NCBI GenBank assembly: GCA_044866695.1
Contig: JBIOUF010000204.1
Span: 1-29,351 of the forward strand
DNA: 29,351 bases
From: JBIOUF01 sp044866695
Lineage (GTDB): Bacteria > Actinomycetota > Actinomycetes > Propionibacteriales > Nocardioidaceae
Direction: 5' to 3'
Shown here piece after piece: positions 16,374 to 23,958 of the stretch (position 1 is the stretch's first letter; the number at the start of each line of letters is the position of its first letter). The translations under genes and the position numbers were made by a program. Below the pieces are notes generated by a model. The model did not search any database. It saw only the letters and a program-made list of their open reading frames with translations, and was not told where the DNA came from.

Positions 16374-18565
16374 TGGCCCTGCACCTCGACCCCGCGCAGG
16401 AGGACCGGGTCGACACGCTCCTGTCGGCGATGACCTGGCAGGAGAAGCTCGCCCAGCTGCAGATCGCCTACCGGCCACGCCAGGAGGACGCGCGCGAGCT
16501 CGTGCGCGGCGGGATCGGCGCGGTCTTCTGGCCGCGCAGCGCCGAGGCCGCGAACGACCTGCAGCGGGTGGCGGTGGAGGAGACCCCTCACAGCATCCCC
16601 ATCCTCGTGGCGCTGGACGTCGTCCACGGCCACCGGACGGTCTTTCCCGTGCCGCTCGCTCAGGCCGCGAGCTTCGACCCCGCCGTACCGGAGTCCGACG
16701 CCCGGACCTCCGCCGCGGAGGCCGCCTCCGCCGGCGTCAGGTGGACCTTCGCGCCCATGGTCGACGTCTGTCGGGACCCGCGGTGGGGACGGGTGGTCGA
16801 GGGGTTCGGAGAGGACACCCACCTCACCTCGGTGCTCGGGGCGGCGAAGGTCCGCGGCTACCAGGGCGCGTCCCTCTCCGACGGTGGGTCGGTGCTGGCG
16901 TGCGCGAAGCACTACGTCGGTTACGGCGCTGCGGAGGGCGGCCGCGACTACAACACCGTCGACCTGTCCGAGCAGCGGCTGCGTAACGTGTACCTGGAGC
17001 CCTTCCGCGCCGCCGTGTTGGCCGGCGCGGCCACCGTGATGGCCTCCTTCAACACCATCGCCGGACGACCGGTCCACGCGAACCGGCGACTCCTCACCGA
17101 CGTCCTCAAGGACGAGTGGGGACACCGCGGCTGCGTCGTCGGGGACGCCGACGGAGTGGCCAACCTCGTCGCCCACGGAGTCGCGGAGGACCTCTCCGAC
17201 GCGCTCGTGCAGGCGTTCAGCGCAGGCCTGGACGTGGAGATGGGCGGCAACGTGGTCGACCCTGCTGGGCACACGACGGTCACGCCGGACCGGCTGTCCG
17301 TCGAGCGCGTGGACGACGCCGTGCGACGCGTGCTGCGGCTCAAGACGGCCCTCGGGCTCTTCGACGACCCCTACGTCGACCCCGCGGCGGAGATCACTAC
17401 TCCCACCCAGCAGGGCCGGGCCGCCACCCGAGCCGCCGCCGAGCGGTCGGTCGTGCTTCTCAAGAACGACGGGACCCTGCCCCTCGCCGACGGAGTGCGG
17501 CGCGTGCTGCTCGTCGGTCCGTACGCCGAGAGCACCGACCACCTCGGCGCCTGGGTGCAGGCGACCGGCGCACCCGCGGGGACCCTTGCCGACGCCCTGC
17601 GCGCCGAGCGTCCGGACGTCGCCCTGACCGTCCTGCCCGGCGCGTCGTTCTTCGGCGACGACGCCGGCTTGCAGGCTGCCGCTGCCCGGGCCGCCGGCGA
17701 GCACGACCTCGTGCTCGTCGCGGTCGGCGAGCCGTCCTCGCTGACCGGAGAGGCCAGCTCGCGCAGCGACCTGCGGCTGCCGGGGGACCAGGAGGCTCTG
17801 GTCCGGGCCGTCGCCGCGACCGGCATCCCCTTCGCGGTCGTCCTGATGAACGGCCGGCCCTTGGTGACGGCGGACTGGATCGACCTTGCCCCGGCGGTGC
17901 TGGAGGCCTGGCACCTGGGCACCGAGGCGGCCCCCGCGATCGCGCGGGTCCTGACCGGCGCGGTGAACCCGGCTGGGCGGTTGCCGATGTCGTTCCCGCG
18001 GTCCGTCGGCCAGGTGCCGGTCTACTACGACCACGAGAACACGGGCCGGCCGCCCACGACCGGAGGCAGCCTGCAGGCCGAGGAGATCGACATCGGCCTG
18101 CAGGGGCCTGGCAACGTGGACGACCGCTACACGTCCAAGTACCGCGACCTCGAGCTCGGGCCTCAGTTCGCCTTCGGGCACGGGCTCAGCTACACGACCT
18201 TCGGCTACGGAGCGCCCTCGGTGTCCTCCTCCGGCCTTGCGGTCGACGCTCTCGAGGCGGGCGCGTGTTTCAAGGTGTCCGTGCGCGTCACCAACACGGG
18301 TCGGCTTGCCGGCGACGAGGTGGTCCAGCTGTACGTCCGTGACCCGGTGGCGACACTGGCCCAGCCGGTACGCCGGCTCCGCGGCTTCCGGCGCGTCTCC
18401 CTCGTCGAGGGCGAGTCCACGATCGTCACGTTCACCGTCGGTCGGGACGACCTGGGCTACTGGACCGGGAACGGCTCGGAGTTCGTGGTGGAGCCGGGCC
18501 GGTTCGAGCTTCACGTCGGGCCCAGCTCCGACCGCACCGAGTCCGTCGACATCCACGTGGGGTAG
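16373..18565 (+). CDS. GH3 family beta-glycosidase
   Basis: A 730-residue BglX-like GH3 enzyme without a signal peptide. It has the (beta/alpha)8 domain (LVALDVVHGHRTVFPVPL; DPRWGRVVEGFGEDTHLTS; CAKHYVGYG), an alpha/beta sandwich domain and a C-terminal fibronectin-like domain (FAFGHGLSYTTFGYG; GDEVVQLYVRDP). The nucleophile should be D258 in CVVGDADGVANL, where relatives have SDW, SDY or SDH; the preceding Ser is Gly here. The probable acid/base is E460 in TGEASSRSDLRLPG. The ATG at 16373 overlaps the stop of the preceding gene (TGATG); GTG 16370 is an alternative. Likely a cytoplasmic beta-glucosidase or beta-xylosidase that trims O-linked sugars; it ends the plus-strand operon. Confidence 0.92.
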   Translation: MALHLDPAQEDRVDTLLSAMTWQEKLAQLQIAYRPRQEDARELVRGGIGAVFWPRSAEAANDLQRVAVEETPHSIPILVALDVVHGHRTVFPVPLAQAASFDPAVPESDARTSAAEAASAGVRWTFAPMVDVCRDPRWGRVVEGFGEDTHLTSVLGAAKVRGYQGASLSDGGSVLACAKHYVGYGAAEGGRDYNTVDLSEQRLRNVYLEPFRAAVLAGAATVMASFNTIAGRPVHANRRLLTDVLKDEWGHRGCVVGDADGVANLVAHGVAEDLSDALVQAFSAGLDVEMGGNVVDPAGHTTVTPDRLSVERVDDAVRRVLRLKTALGLFDDPYVDPAAEITTPTQQGRAATRAAAERSVVLLKNDGTLPLADGVRRVLLVGPYAESTDHLGAWVQATGAPAGTLADALRAERPDVALTVLPGASFFGDDAGLQAAAARAAGEHDLVLVAVGEPSSLTGEASSRSDLRLPGDQEALVRAVAATGIPFAVVLMNGRPLVTADWIDLAPAVLEAWHLGTEAAPAIARVLTGAVNPAGRLPMSFPRSVGQVPVYYDHENTGRPPTTGGSLQAEEIDIGLQGPGNVDDRYTSKYRDLELGPQFAFGHGLSYTTFGYGAPSVSSSGLAVDALEAGACFKVSVRVTNTGRLAGDEVVQLYVRDPVATLAQPVRRLRGFRRVSLVEGESTIVTFTVGRDDLGYWTGNGSEFVVEPGRFELHVGPSSDRTESVDIHVG

Positions 18566-18588
18566 GGGTGCCCGCGCCATGCCGCGAA

Positions 18589-18613
18589 GGCCCTCCGCGC
18601 AGCCGAGAGGGCC
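18589..18613 (+). terminator. hairpin after GH3 gene
   Basis: GGCCCTC (18589-18595) and GAGGGCC (18607-18613) form a perfect seven-pair stem with an 11-base loop, 24 bases after the GH3 stop. No U-run follows. It is the natural end of the plus-strand block. Confidence 0.5.
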
Positions 18614-18698
18614 AATGATGGGACGACCGGAGCTGAGAGTGGAGACCCGGTGCCGGGTGATCCTGGACAACGACTGGTCCGGTGAGCTGGAGTCGTGA
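18614..18698 (+). pseudogene. 5' stub of a nucleoside hydrolase-like gene
   Basis: A short frame from the ATG at 18614 (or 18617) to the TGA at 18696-18698 contains RCRVILDNDWSG and then a stop after GELES. The DND-containing start is the signature N-terminal strand of inosine-uridine nucleoside hydrolases and related proteins (RVI.DND.SGDPDGL), where the aspartates bind calcium. The remaining roughly 280 residues are missing. I take it as the truncated head of such a gene, joined directly to the next remnant. The identification rests on about 12 residues. Confidence 0.45.
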
Positions 18699-18712
18699 TG
18701 AAGGGAAGTGTC

Positions 18713-19253
18713 ATGCCGGTCCATCCAGCCCGCCCCACGCCGTTCCTACGCCGGACGCCGTCGGGTCGGCAGCTCATCGTCGATGGGGACGCCGTCCTCC
18801 TCCTCGGTGGCCAGCTGCACAACTCCAGTCCCTCCAGCCCTACCCACATGCGACCGGTGTGGGAGGGTCTGGCGGCCACGGGCATCCGTTCGGTCATCGG
18901 CAACGTCAGCTGGGCTCAGGTGGAGCCCGAGGAGGGGTCCTTCGACTTCGGCACCGTGGACGCGCAGGTCGCGGAGGCACGAGACCGCAACATGCGGCTG
19001 GTTCGTCAGCCCCCGGGGGGCCGACGCCCGCAGACACCCGGCCCTTCGGGCTCGTCGTCGCCGAGTCGGCGGACCGGTTCCTGCTCGTGGGTCAGGGGGT
19101 AGGGCTCGACTTCTCCAGCGAGGACGGCATCGTCGAGGTCGACTCCGTCGAGGAGGGCCGCATGTCGTCGGGCCGCTGGCACGGCGAGGGCCACTAGTTC
19201 TTCGGGGTCGGCGCGGCCCAGGCACGCACCTCGCCGCGTTGGGACCACGCTGA
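18713..19253 (+). pseudogene. GH35-like beta-galactosidase gene with internal deletion
   Basis: From ATG 18713 the frame reads a GH35-type N-terminus: LRRTPSGRQLIVDGDAVLLL, GGQLHNSSPSSPTHMRPVWE, IRSVIGNVSWAQVEPEEGSF, ending at RDRNMRLV. Just where the barrel should continue with LLWFG, at about 19009, the frame breaks into low-quality Pro/Arg sequence. Another frame then gives LVVAESADRFLLVGQGVGLD and VEVDSVEEGRMSSGRW, the C-terminal beta-domain of this family, which stops early at 19197; a third frame seems to continue it (GPGTHLAALGP). So roughly 300 internal residues are lost and at least one frameshift is present. The gene is dead. It lies beside a nucleoside hydrolase stub, indicating past deletions here. 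Confidence 0.7.
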
Positions 19254-19280
19254 CCCTCGAAGAACCTCCGTCGACGACCA

Positions 19281-20756
19281 CTACTCGGTGCCGCTCGTGG
19301 CCGGAGCGGGCGAGACGCTTGGCCGCGCTTGCTCACCGAGCTCGAGTGCGGGAACCCGGACGGCGGCGAGGATGCCGATGGCGTAGACGACCGCCAGGCC
19401 CAGCAGAACGGGCGTCATCGCCTCGGCGTACGCGTCGGCCACCGCCGCGCGCACATCGGCTCCCGCCCGCGCCAGCACCTCAGGGGTGAGGGACTCGGCG
19501 CTGACGTCGCCTGGGAGTCCGACGTTCGCGAGCAACCCGACCACCGTGCCGCCGAGATACGCCCCGATGGCCGCCGAGCCCAGCGTCGCACCGACCTGGC
19601 GCACCAGGTTCGTCGTGGAGGTGGCCACCCCTACGAACGCGTCCGGTGCACCGTTCTGGATCAGCACGGTGACCAGCTGCATGAAGGCTCCGGTGCCCAG
19701 GCCGAGGACCGCGAAGAGCGCCGCGAGCGCGGGAAGGGAGAGCTCGCGAAGGAGGGCTGCGAGGGCCAGGAGCGCCACGGTGGCGACGACCGTCCCGACG
19801 ATGGGATAGACGCGGTAGCGACCCGTCCGGCCGATCCGGACGCCGGTGTAGTTGGAGGCGACGATCATGCCGGCGACGATGGCGATGGGAACGGCTCCGG
19901 CCACGGTGGCGGAGCTGGCGTAGCGCATCTGCACGAAGGCCGGGAGGTAGGAGACCACGCTGAGCATGCCCGCCCCGGTGACGAACCCCAGGACCATGGC
20001 CGGCGCCACGCCCGGGTCGCGGAACATGACGAACGGCACGATGGGACGGGGGACCACCCGTTCGACGGCCACGAAGGCGACCGTCGCCGCCGCCGTACCG
20101 CACACGAGAAGCACTGTCTCCGGGGAGCCCCAGGCCCATCGGGACCCGGCGAAGGTGACGGTGAGCACCAGTCCGGTGATGCCGAGGCCGAGCAGGACCG
20201 CCCCGGCGGCATCGAACCGCCCATCGGACCCGCGGGGCGGCAGTCCCGGGATCGTCCGCCACGCCAGGGCCAGGGCGAGGAGGCCGAGCGGGACGTTGGC
20301 CAGGAAGATCCACCGCCAGCCGACCGTGTCGGTGAGGATGCCGCCAGCCACCGGACCGGCCACCGTCGCGACCCCGAAGACCGAGCCGAGGAGGCTGGCG
20401 TACTTGGTGCGGTCCCGGGCCGGGATGACGTCGGCCAGGATCGTCTGGGCCAGGAGGGACACGCCGGCTCCGCCCACGCCCTGCACCGCTCGTGCCAGCG
20501 ACAGCTGGGTCATCGTCGTCGAGACTCCGCAGAGCATCGACCCGGCTGCGAAGATGACCAAGGCCCCGAGGAAGAGGCCGCGGCGGCCCCAGAGGTCGCC
20601 GAGCTGACCGAAGATCGGCATCGCGACGGTTCCCGCCAGCGTGAACGCCGTGACGGTCCAGGCGATGTTCTCCAGACCACCGAGCTCACCGACGATCGTC
20701 GCCAGGGACGCGCCGACGATCGTGACGTTCATCGCCCCCAGCAGGCTGACGAACAC
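19281..20756 (-). CDS. MFS transporter, DHA2-type multidrug exporter family
   Basis: A major facilitator protein of about 491 residues with roughly 14 membrane segments, as in the DHA2 (EmrB/QacA) group. Motif A is GQLGDLWGRRGLF and the motif C-like region is GSVFGVATVAGPVAGGIL, the latter typical of drug:proton antiporters. The start is awkward: GTG 20756 gives a first membrane segment lacking its first few residues, while the open frame continues upstream (SPGIAPLFATL) without any ATG, GTG or TTG before a stop. No good ribosome site was found. The 5' end may have been remodelled by recombination with the oxidoreductase remnant just upstream. It may export aglycones or toxic phenolics; that is inference. 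Confidence 0.85.
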   Translation of the reverse strand: MFVSLLGAMNVTIVGASLATIVGELGGLENIAWTVTAFTLAGTVAMPIFGQLGDLWGRRGLFLGALVIFAAGSMLCGVSTTMTQLSLARAVQGVGGAGVSLLAQTILADVIPARDRTKYASLLGSVFGVATVAGPVAGGILTDTVGWRWIFLANVPLGLLALALAWRTIPGLPPRGSDGRFDAAGAVLLGLGITGLVLTVTFAGSRWAWGSPETVLLVCGTAAATVAFVAVERVVPRPIVPFVMFRDPGVAPAMVLGFVTGAGMLSVVSYLPAFVQMRYASSATVAGAVPIAIVAGMIVASNYTGVRIGRTGRYRVYPIVGTVVATVALLALAALLRELSLPALAALFAVLGLGTGAFMQLVTVLIQNGAPDAFVGVATSTTNLVRQVGATLGSAAIGAYLGGTVVGLLANVGLPGDVSAESLTPEVLARAGADVRAAVADAYAEAMTPVLLGLAVVYAIGILAAVRVPALELGEQARPSVSPAPATSGTE

Positions 20757-20815
20757 CAGGGTGGCGAACAGGGGCGCGATCCCGGGACTGAGCGGCCTCG
20801 CGACGCCTCGGCCGG

Positions 20816-20905
20816 TCAGAGGGTCACCAGCTGGTTCGACTCGGCGGAGCGGTGGATGGACTCGAGCACCTCGGTGACGGCCGGTTGGAGTGGCACGTCA
20901 CCCAT
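20816..20905 (-). pseudogene. 3' remnant of a Gfo/Idh/MocA-type oxidoreductase
   Basis: A 29-codon frame on the minus strand ends in VTEVLESIHRSAESNQLVTL followed by TGA. This is the classic C-terminus of Gfo/Idh/MocA dehydrogenases (VLESIHRSAESG..V.L). It opens with an ATG at 20905 but has no NAD-binding part, so it is a truncated tail. It lies immediately upstream of the MFS gene on the same strand, and its stop falls within the stretch that should encode the transporter's first residues. The two were probably once consecutive genes. Family call from about 20 residues. Confidence 0.6.
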
Positions 20906-20915
20906 GATACGCCGG

Positions 20916-20946
20916 CTGGCGACATAGATCAATGTTAGATAGAGTC
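20916..20946. promoter_or_regulatory. AT-rich operator/promoter element between MFS and ROK genes
   Basis: This is one of the most AT-rich stretches of the window. On the plus strand it reads CTGGCGAC (20916-20923), four bases, then ATCAATGTTAGATA (20928-20941). Nearly the same element is found on the minus strand at 29051-29073, before the minus-strand operon. TAGATA or TTAGAT could act as a -10 box for the ROK gene. On the minus strand TTGACT (20943-20948 reversed) with TATGTC about 16 bases on could be a promoter facing the MFS gene. A ROK autorepressor site is the simplest reading. Confidence 0.5.
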
Positions 20947-21022
20947 AACTTTCGCCGATTGACGAGGAAACTACCCGCGACGCTGCGGCGTGTGAGCGCG
21001 GCGAGCATCGACTGCACTTACA

Positions 21023-22213
21023 ATGACGACGTTCAACAGAATGCGGAAGTCCGATCGGAAGCGAGCGCCACTTATGACGGTGTCAGGTCCCACGCCGGAC
21101 GTTATCGAGGTCCTCCGCGACGGTGTCCCCCGCACGAAGTCCGAGCTCGCCGAGATCACCGCGCGCGCTCGTTCCACGGTGTCCGCACGTCTCGACGAGC
21201 TCGTGTCCGCCGGCCTGGTCGTCCAGCTGGCGGAGACGCTGGCGACGAAGGGCCGGCCGTCCACCCTGTACACCCTGGGCACCAAGTCCCGGGTGGTCGT
21301 GGCCATCGAGCTCGGAGCTAGGCACGGGACGATTGCCGTGACGGACCTCGCGGGTGGCGTCCTGGAGGACGAGGACATCGTCGTGGAGATCAGCGACGGA
21401 CCGACCAACGTTCTCGACCGCGTCACCGCGAGCGCCCTGGGCCTACTGGACAAGCTGGGGCACTCACCTGACAAGGTGATCGGCGTCGGCGTGGGCCTCC
21501 CCGGTCCTGTCGAGCACCAGACGGGCCAGCCGGTCAGCCCTCCGATCATGCCCGGCTGGGACCGCTTCGACGTGGCCGGCTATCTGCAGAAGACGTTCGA
21601 CGCGCACGTCGTCGTCGACAACGACGTGAACATCATGGCCATCGGCGAGCATGTCACGGTCTGGCCCGACGAGCGTGACCTGCTCATGGTCAAGGTGGCG
21701 ACCGGCATCGGTGCGGGCGTCATCGCCGGAGGTGCTCTCATCAGAGGTGCGCAGGGCGCCGGTGGCGACATCGGCCACATCCAGGTTCCCGACTCCGGCG
21801 AGCGACTGTGCCGGTGCGGCCAGGTGGGGTGCCTGGAGTCCGTCGCCAGCGGAACCGGCATCGCACGCACCCTACGTGAGCGGGGGCTCGACGCACCCGA
21901 CGGAGGCGCGGTGGTGGCCCTCGTGAGAGCCGGGAACCTCGAGGCGACCCGAGCAGTGCGCGAGGCGGGGCGCGCGATCGGATCGGTCCTCGCGGCCGCG
22001 GTGTGCATCCTCAACCCGGGCATCATCGTGCTCGGGGGGGAGATTGCGCTCGCGGGCGAGCCGTTGCTGGCCGGGATCCGTGAGGTCGTCTACCGGCGTT
22101 CGCTGCCCCTGGCGACGAGGGAGCTGCGCATCGTTGCCGCCGAGCGCATTCACCTCGCCGGTGTCATCGGCGCATCGCGCCTCGTGCAGGACAGGATCTT
22201 CGGGCTCGCCTGA
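21023..22213 (+). CDS. ROK-family transcriptional regulator
   Basis: A 396-residue ROK protein with an N-terminal winged helix-turn-helix (VPRTKSELAEITARARSTVS) and a sugar-kinase-like domain. The domain has the phosphate-loop-like ATGIGAGVIAGG, the DND motif in VVVDNDVNIMAIGE, and the zinc cluster CRCGQVGCLESVAS. These proteins usually repress sugar catabolism genes until a sugar or sugar derivative binds. The ATG at 21023 is used; ATG 21074 (MTVSGPTPDV) is a possible shorter start with equally weak ribosome signals. The gene converges on the GMC oxidase gene, with six bases between the stop codons. A shared upstream element suggests it controls itself and the minus-strand operon. Confidence 0.92.
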   Translation: MTTFNRMRKSDRKRAPLMTVSGPTPDVIEVLRDGVPRTKSELAEITARARSTVSARLDELVSAGLVVQLAETLATKGRPSTLYTLGTKSRVVVAIELGARHGTIAVTDLAGGVLEDEDIVVEISDGPTNVLDRVTASALGLLDKLGHSPDKVIGVGVGLPGPVEHQTGQPVSPPIMPGWDRFDVAGYLQKTFDAHVVVDNDVNIMAIGEHVTVWPDERDLLMVKVATGIGAGVIAGGALIRGAQGAGGDIGHIQVPDSGERLCRCGQVGCLESVASGTGIARTLRERGLDAPDGGAVVALVRAGNLEATRAVREAGRAIGSVLAAAVCILNPGIIVLGGEIALAGEPLLAGIREVVYRRSLPLATRELRIVAAERIHLAGVIGASRLVQDRIFGLA

Positions 22214-22219
22214 CGGCGG

Positions 22220-23914
22220 TCAGCGCTTCGCCGGCAGCCTGTGCAGCTCGCCGCTGGCGTGCGCCTCGGCGATGTACGCCGCCGCGCGGGCACTCAGCGC
22301 CATGACGGTCAGGGCTGGTCCCACCGTGCTGCCCGAGGTGAAGCTCGCGCCGTCGGTGACGAACATGTTCGGGACGTCCCAGACCTGGTTGCGGCCGTTC
22401 ACCGTCGAGGTCCCCGGATCGGCCCCCATGCGCGCGCCGCCGCACTCGTGGATCGCCGACCCGATGCGCAGGCTCAGGCCGAAGCCCCTGCGGAAGAGCA
22501 TGCGCTGCACCGGGTTCATGGACGGCCAGACCTTGCCGGAGTCCAGGCCCAGGACCGACCCGACGAAGTTGATGCGGTAGCCGGCATGCTCGGTCATCTC
22601 CCGTAGCGCCGTGACCTGGTGGTCCACGAGGATCCGGTCGTTGTCGCTCATCACGCACCGGATGTGCGCGATCGGGATGCCCCACCTGTCCGTGCGCCTG
22701 CGGTTCAGCGTCACCCGGTTGTCGTAGGCGGGCAGCATCTCGCCCACGCCCCCTAACCCGAGCGACGTCGGGTAGTCCTCCGGGACCGGGAACCGCCCCC
22801 CGGCGCCCTGGAACGAGATGCCCCGCGCGAAGCCCTCCTCCGGCTCCGGGCCCATGTTCTCGTAGCGAGGAATGAGCATCCCGCCGGTCGGGTGGTAGAA
22901 GGTGTCGCGCGGCGCGGAGTCGGGTGACTCGGAGTAGCCGGGGAACTGCGGTACGTCGCAGAACGTCATGCTGATCGTCTGGTCCATGAAGTAACGCCCG
23001 AGCAGACCGTTGGCGTTCCCCAGGCCGTCGGGGTGGCTGCGGCAGGCGGAGCTCAACATCAGGCGGATCGTCTCGATGGCCGACGCGCACATGACGACGA
23101 CGTCGGCGTACACCCGGTGCTCGCGCTTGGTCACCCGGTCGACGAACACCGCGCCGTCGGCGAGGCCCGTGCGCTCGTTGACGGTGACCCGGCTGACCAC
23201 GGCGTCCGTCCGTGTGGTGAGCCGACCGGTCTCCCGCGCGGCGACGATGCCGCGCGGGACACGACCCGGGTTGGGCTGCTCGTAGCGCCACGGGATGACC
23301 TTCCGCTCCGGCCAGCGCTCGGCGACCTTGTCCCGGAAGTGCTTCTCGACCGCAGTCAGGTTCGCCTGACCGACGTACCTGCCGTCGGGCGGATGCACGA
23401 GGCCGTCCCTGTTGCCGTAGACGCCGACGAACTCCTCGACGTGGTCGTACCACGGCTCCATCTCGGCGTAGTCGACCGGCCAGTCCTCGCCGACGCCGTC
23501 GCGGCTGGCGGCCCGGAAGTCGACGTCCGACATGCGCTGGAGAACCCGGCCGTAGGCGTGCAGCCTGCCCCCGAGGATCCGGCTGCGCATCCAGTTGAAC
23601 GGCTCACCGCGTGGAGTGGAGTACGGGTTCTCGCGGTCGTTGACGAGGAACCTGTTCGACGACTCGCTGAAGAACGAGCGGCGGGCCTGGACGTGCTGCC
23701 CGGCGAGCATGGCCTTCGCCCGCGGGCCCAGATCCAGGCCGAGGGGCTTGGGCTTCTTGGGGGGGAAGGGCTCGAAGTCGGCGTCGGTGATGTCGCGTCC
23801 CGCCTCGAGCAGCAGGACGTCCAGCCCGCGCTCGGTGAGCTCCTTGACCGCGATGCTCCCTGCGGGGCCGGAGCCGATGACAAGAACGTCGAACCGGCGA
23901 TCGAGGTTCTGCAT
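22220..23914 (-). CDS. GMC-family FAD oxidoreductase, candidate C-glycoside/sugar C3 oxidase
   Basis: A 564-residue flavoprotein of the glucose-methanol-choline superfamily, in the branch that includes pyranose oxidases and the C-glycoside 3-oxidase CarA. The ADP-binding loop is VLVIGSGPAGSIAVKELTER (residues 10-29); the second motif is RSRILGGRLHAYGRVLQRMS. The C-terminal signature is HECGGARMGADP. The catalytic base should be H489; 43 residues later, where relatives carry Asn or His, there is Gly532 (STVGPALT). The ATG at 23914 has AGGAG upstream. It is the last gene of the minus-strand operon. In this context it would make the 3-keto sugar that the C-deglycosidases need. Family strong, substrate inferred. 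Confidence 0.85.
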   Translation of the reverse strand: MQNLDRRFDVLVIGSGPAGSIAVKELTERGLDVLLLEAGRDITDADFEPFPPKKPKPLGLDLGPRAKAMLAGQHVQARRSFFSESSNRFLVNDRENPYSTPRGEPFNWMRSRILGGRLHAYGRVLQRMSDVDFRAASRDGVGEDWPVDYAEMEPWYDHVEEFVGVYGNRDGLVHPPDGRYVGQANLTAVEKHFRDKVAERWPERKVIPWRYEQPNPGRVPRGIVAARETGRLTTRTDAVVSRVTVNERTGLADGAVFVDRVTKREHRVYADVVVMCASAIETIRLMLSSACRSHPDGLGNANGLLGRYFMDQTISMTFCDVPQFPGYSESPDSAPRDTFYHPTGGMLIPRYENMGPEPEEGFARGISFQGAGGRFPVPEDYPTSLGLGGVGEMLPAYDNRVTLNRRRTDRWGIPIAHIRCVMSDNDRILVDHQVTALREMTEHAGYRINFVGSVLGLDSGKVWPSMNPVQRMLFRRGFGLSLRIGSAIHECGGARMGADPGTSTVNGRNQVWDVPNMFVTDGASFTSGSTVGPALTVMALSARAAAYIAEAHASGELHRLPAKR

Positions 23915-23958
23915 GGAGGTACTCCTGACTAGAAAGTGGATGATCGGGGGTCTGGCTC

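Noticed and set aside
15698..18724. Long minus-strand frame (about 1008 codons) opposite the second fusion and the GH3 gene
   Set aside because: Same reason: low-complexity His/Arg/Asp-rich translation, no recognisable domain, opposite strong genes.
19325..20927. Long plus-strand frame opposite the MFS gene
   Set aside because: His/Asp/Arg-rich antisense shadow; the minus strand gives a clear 14-segment transporter.
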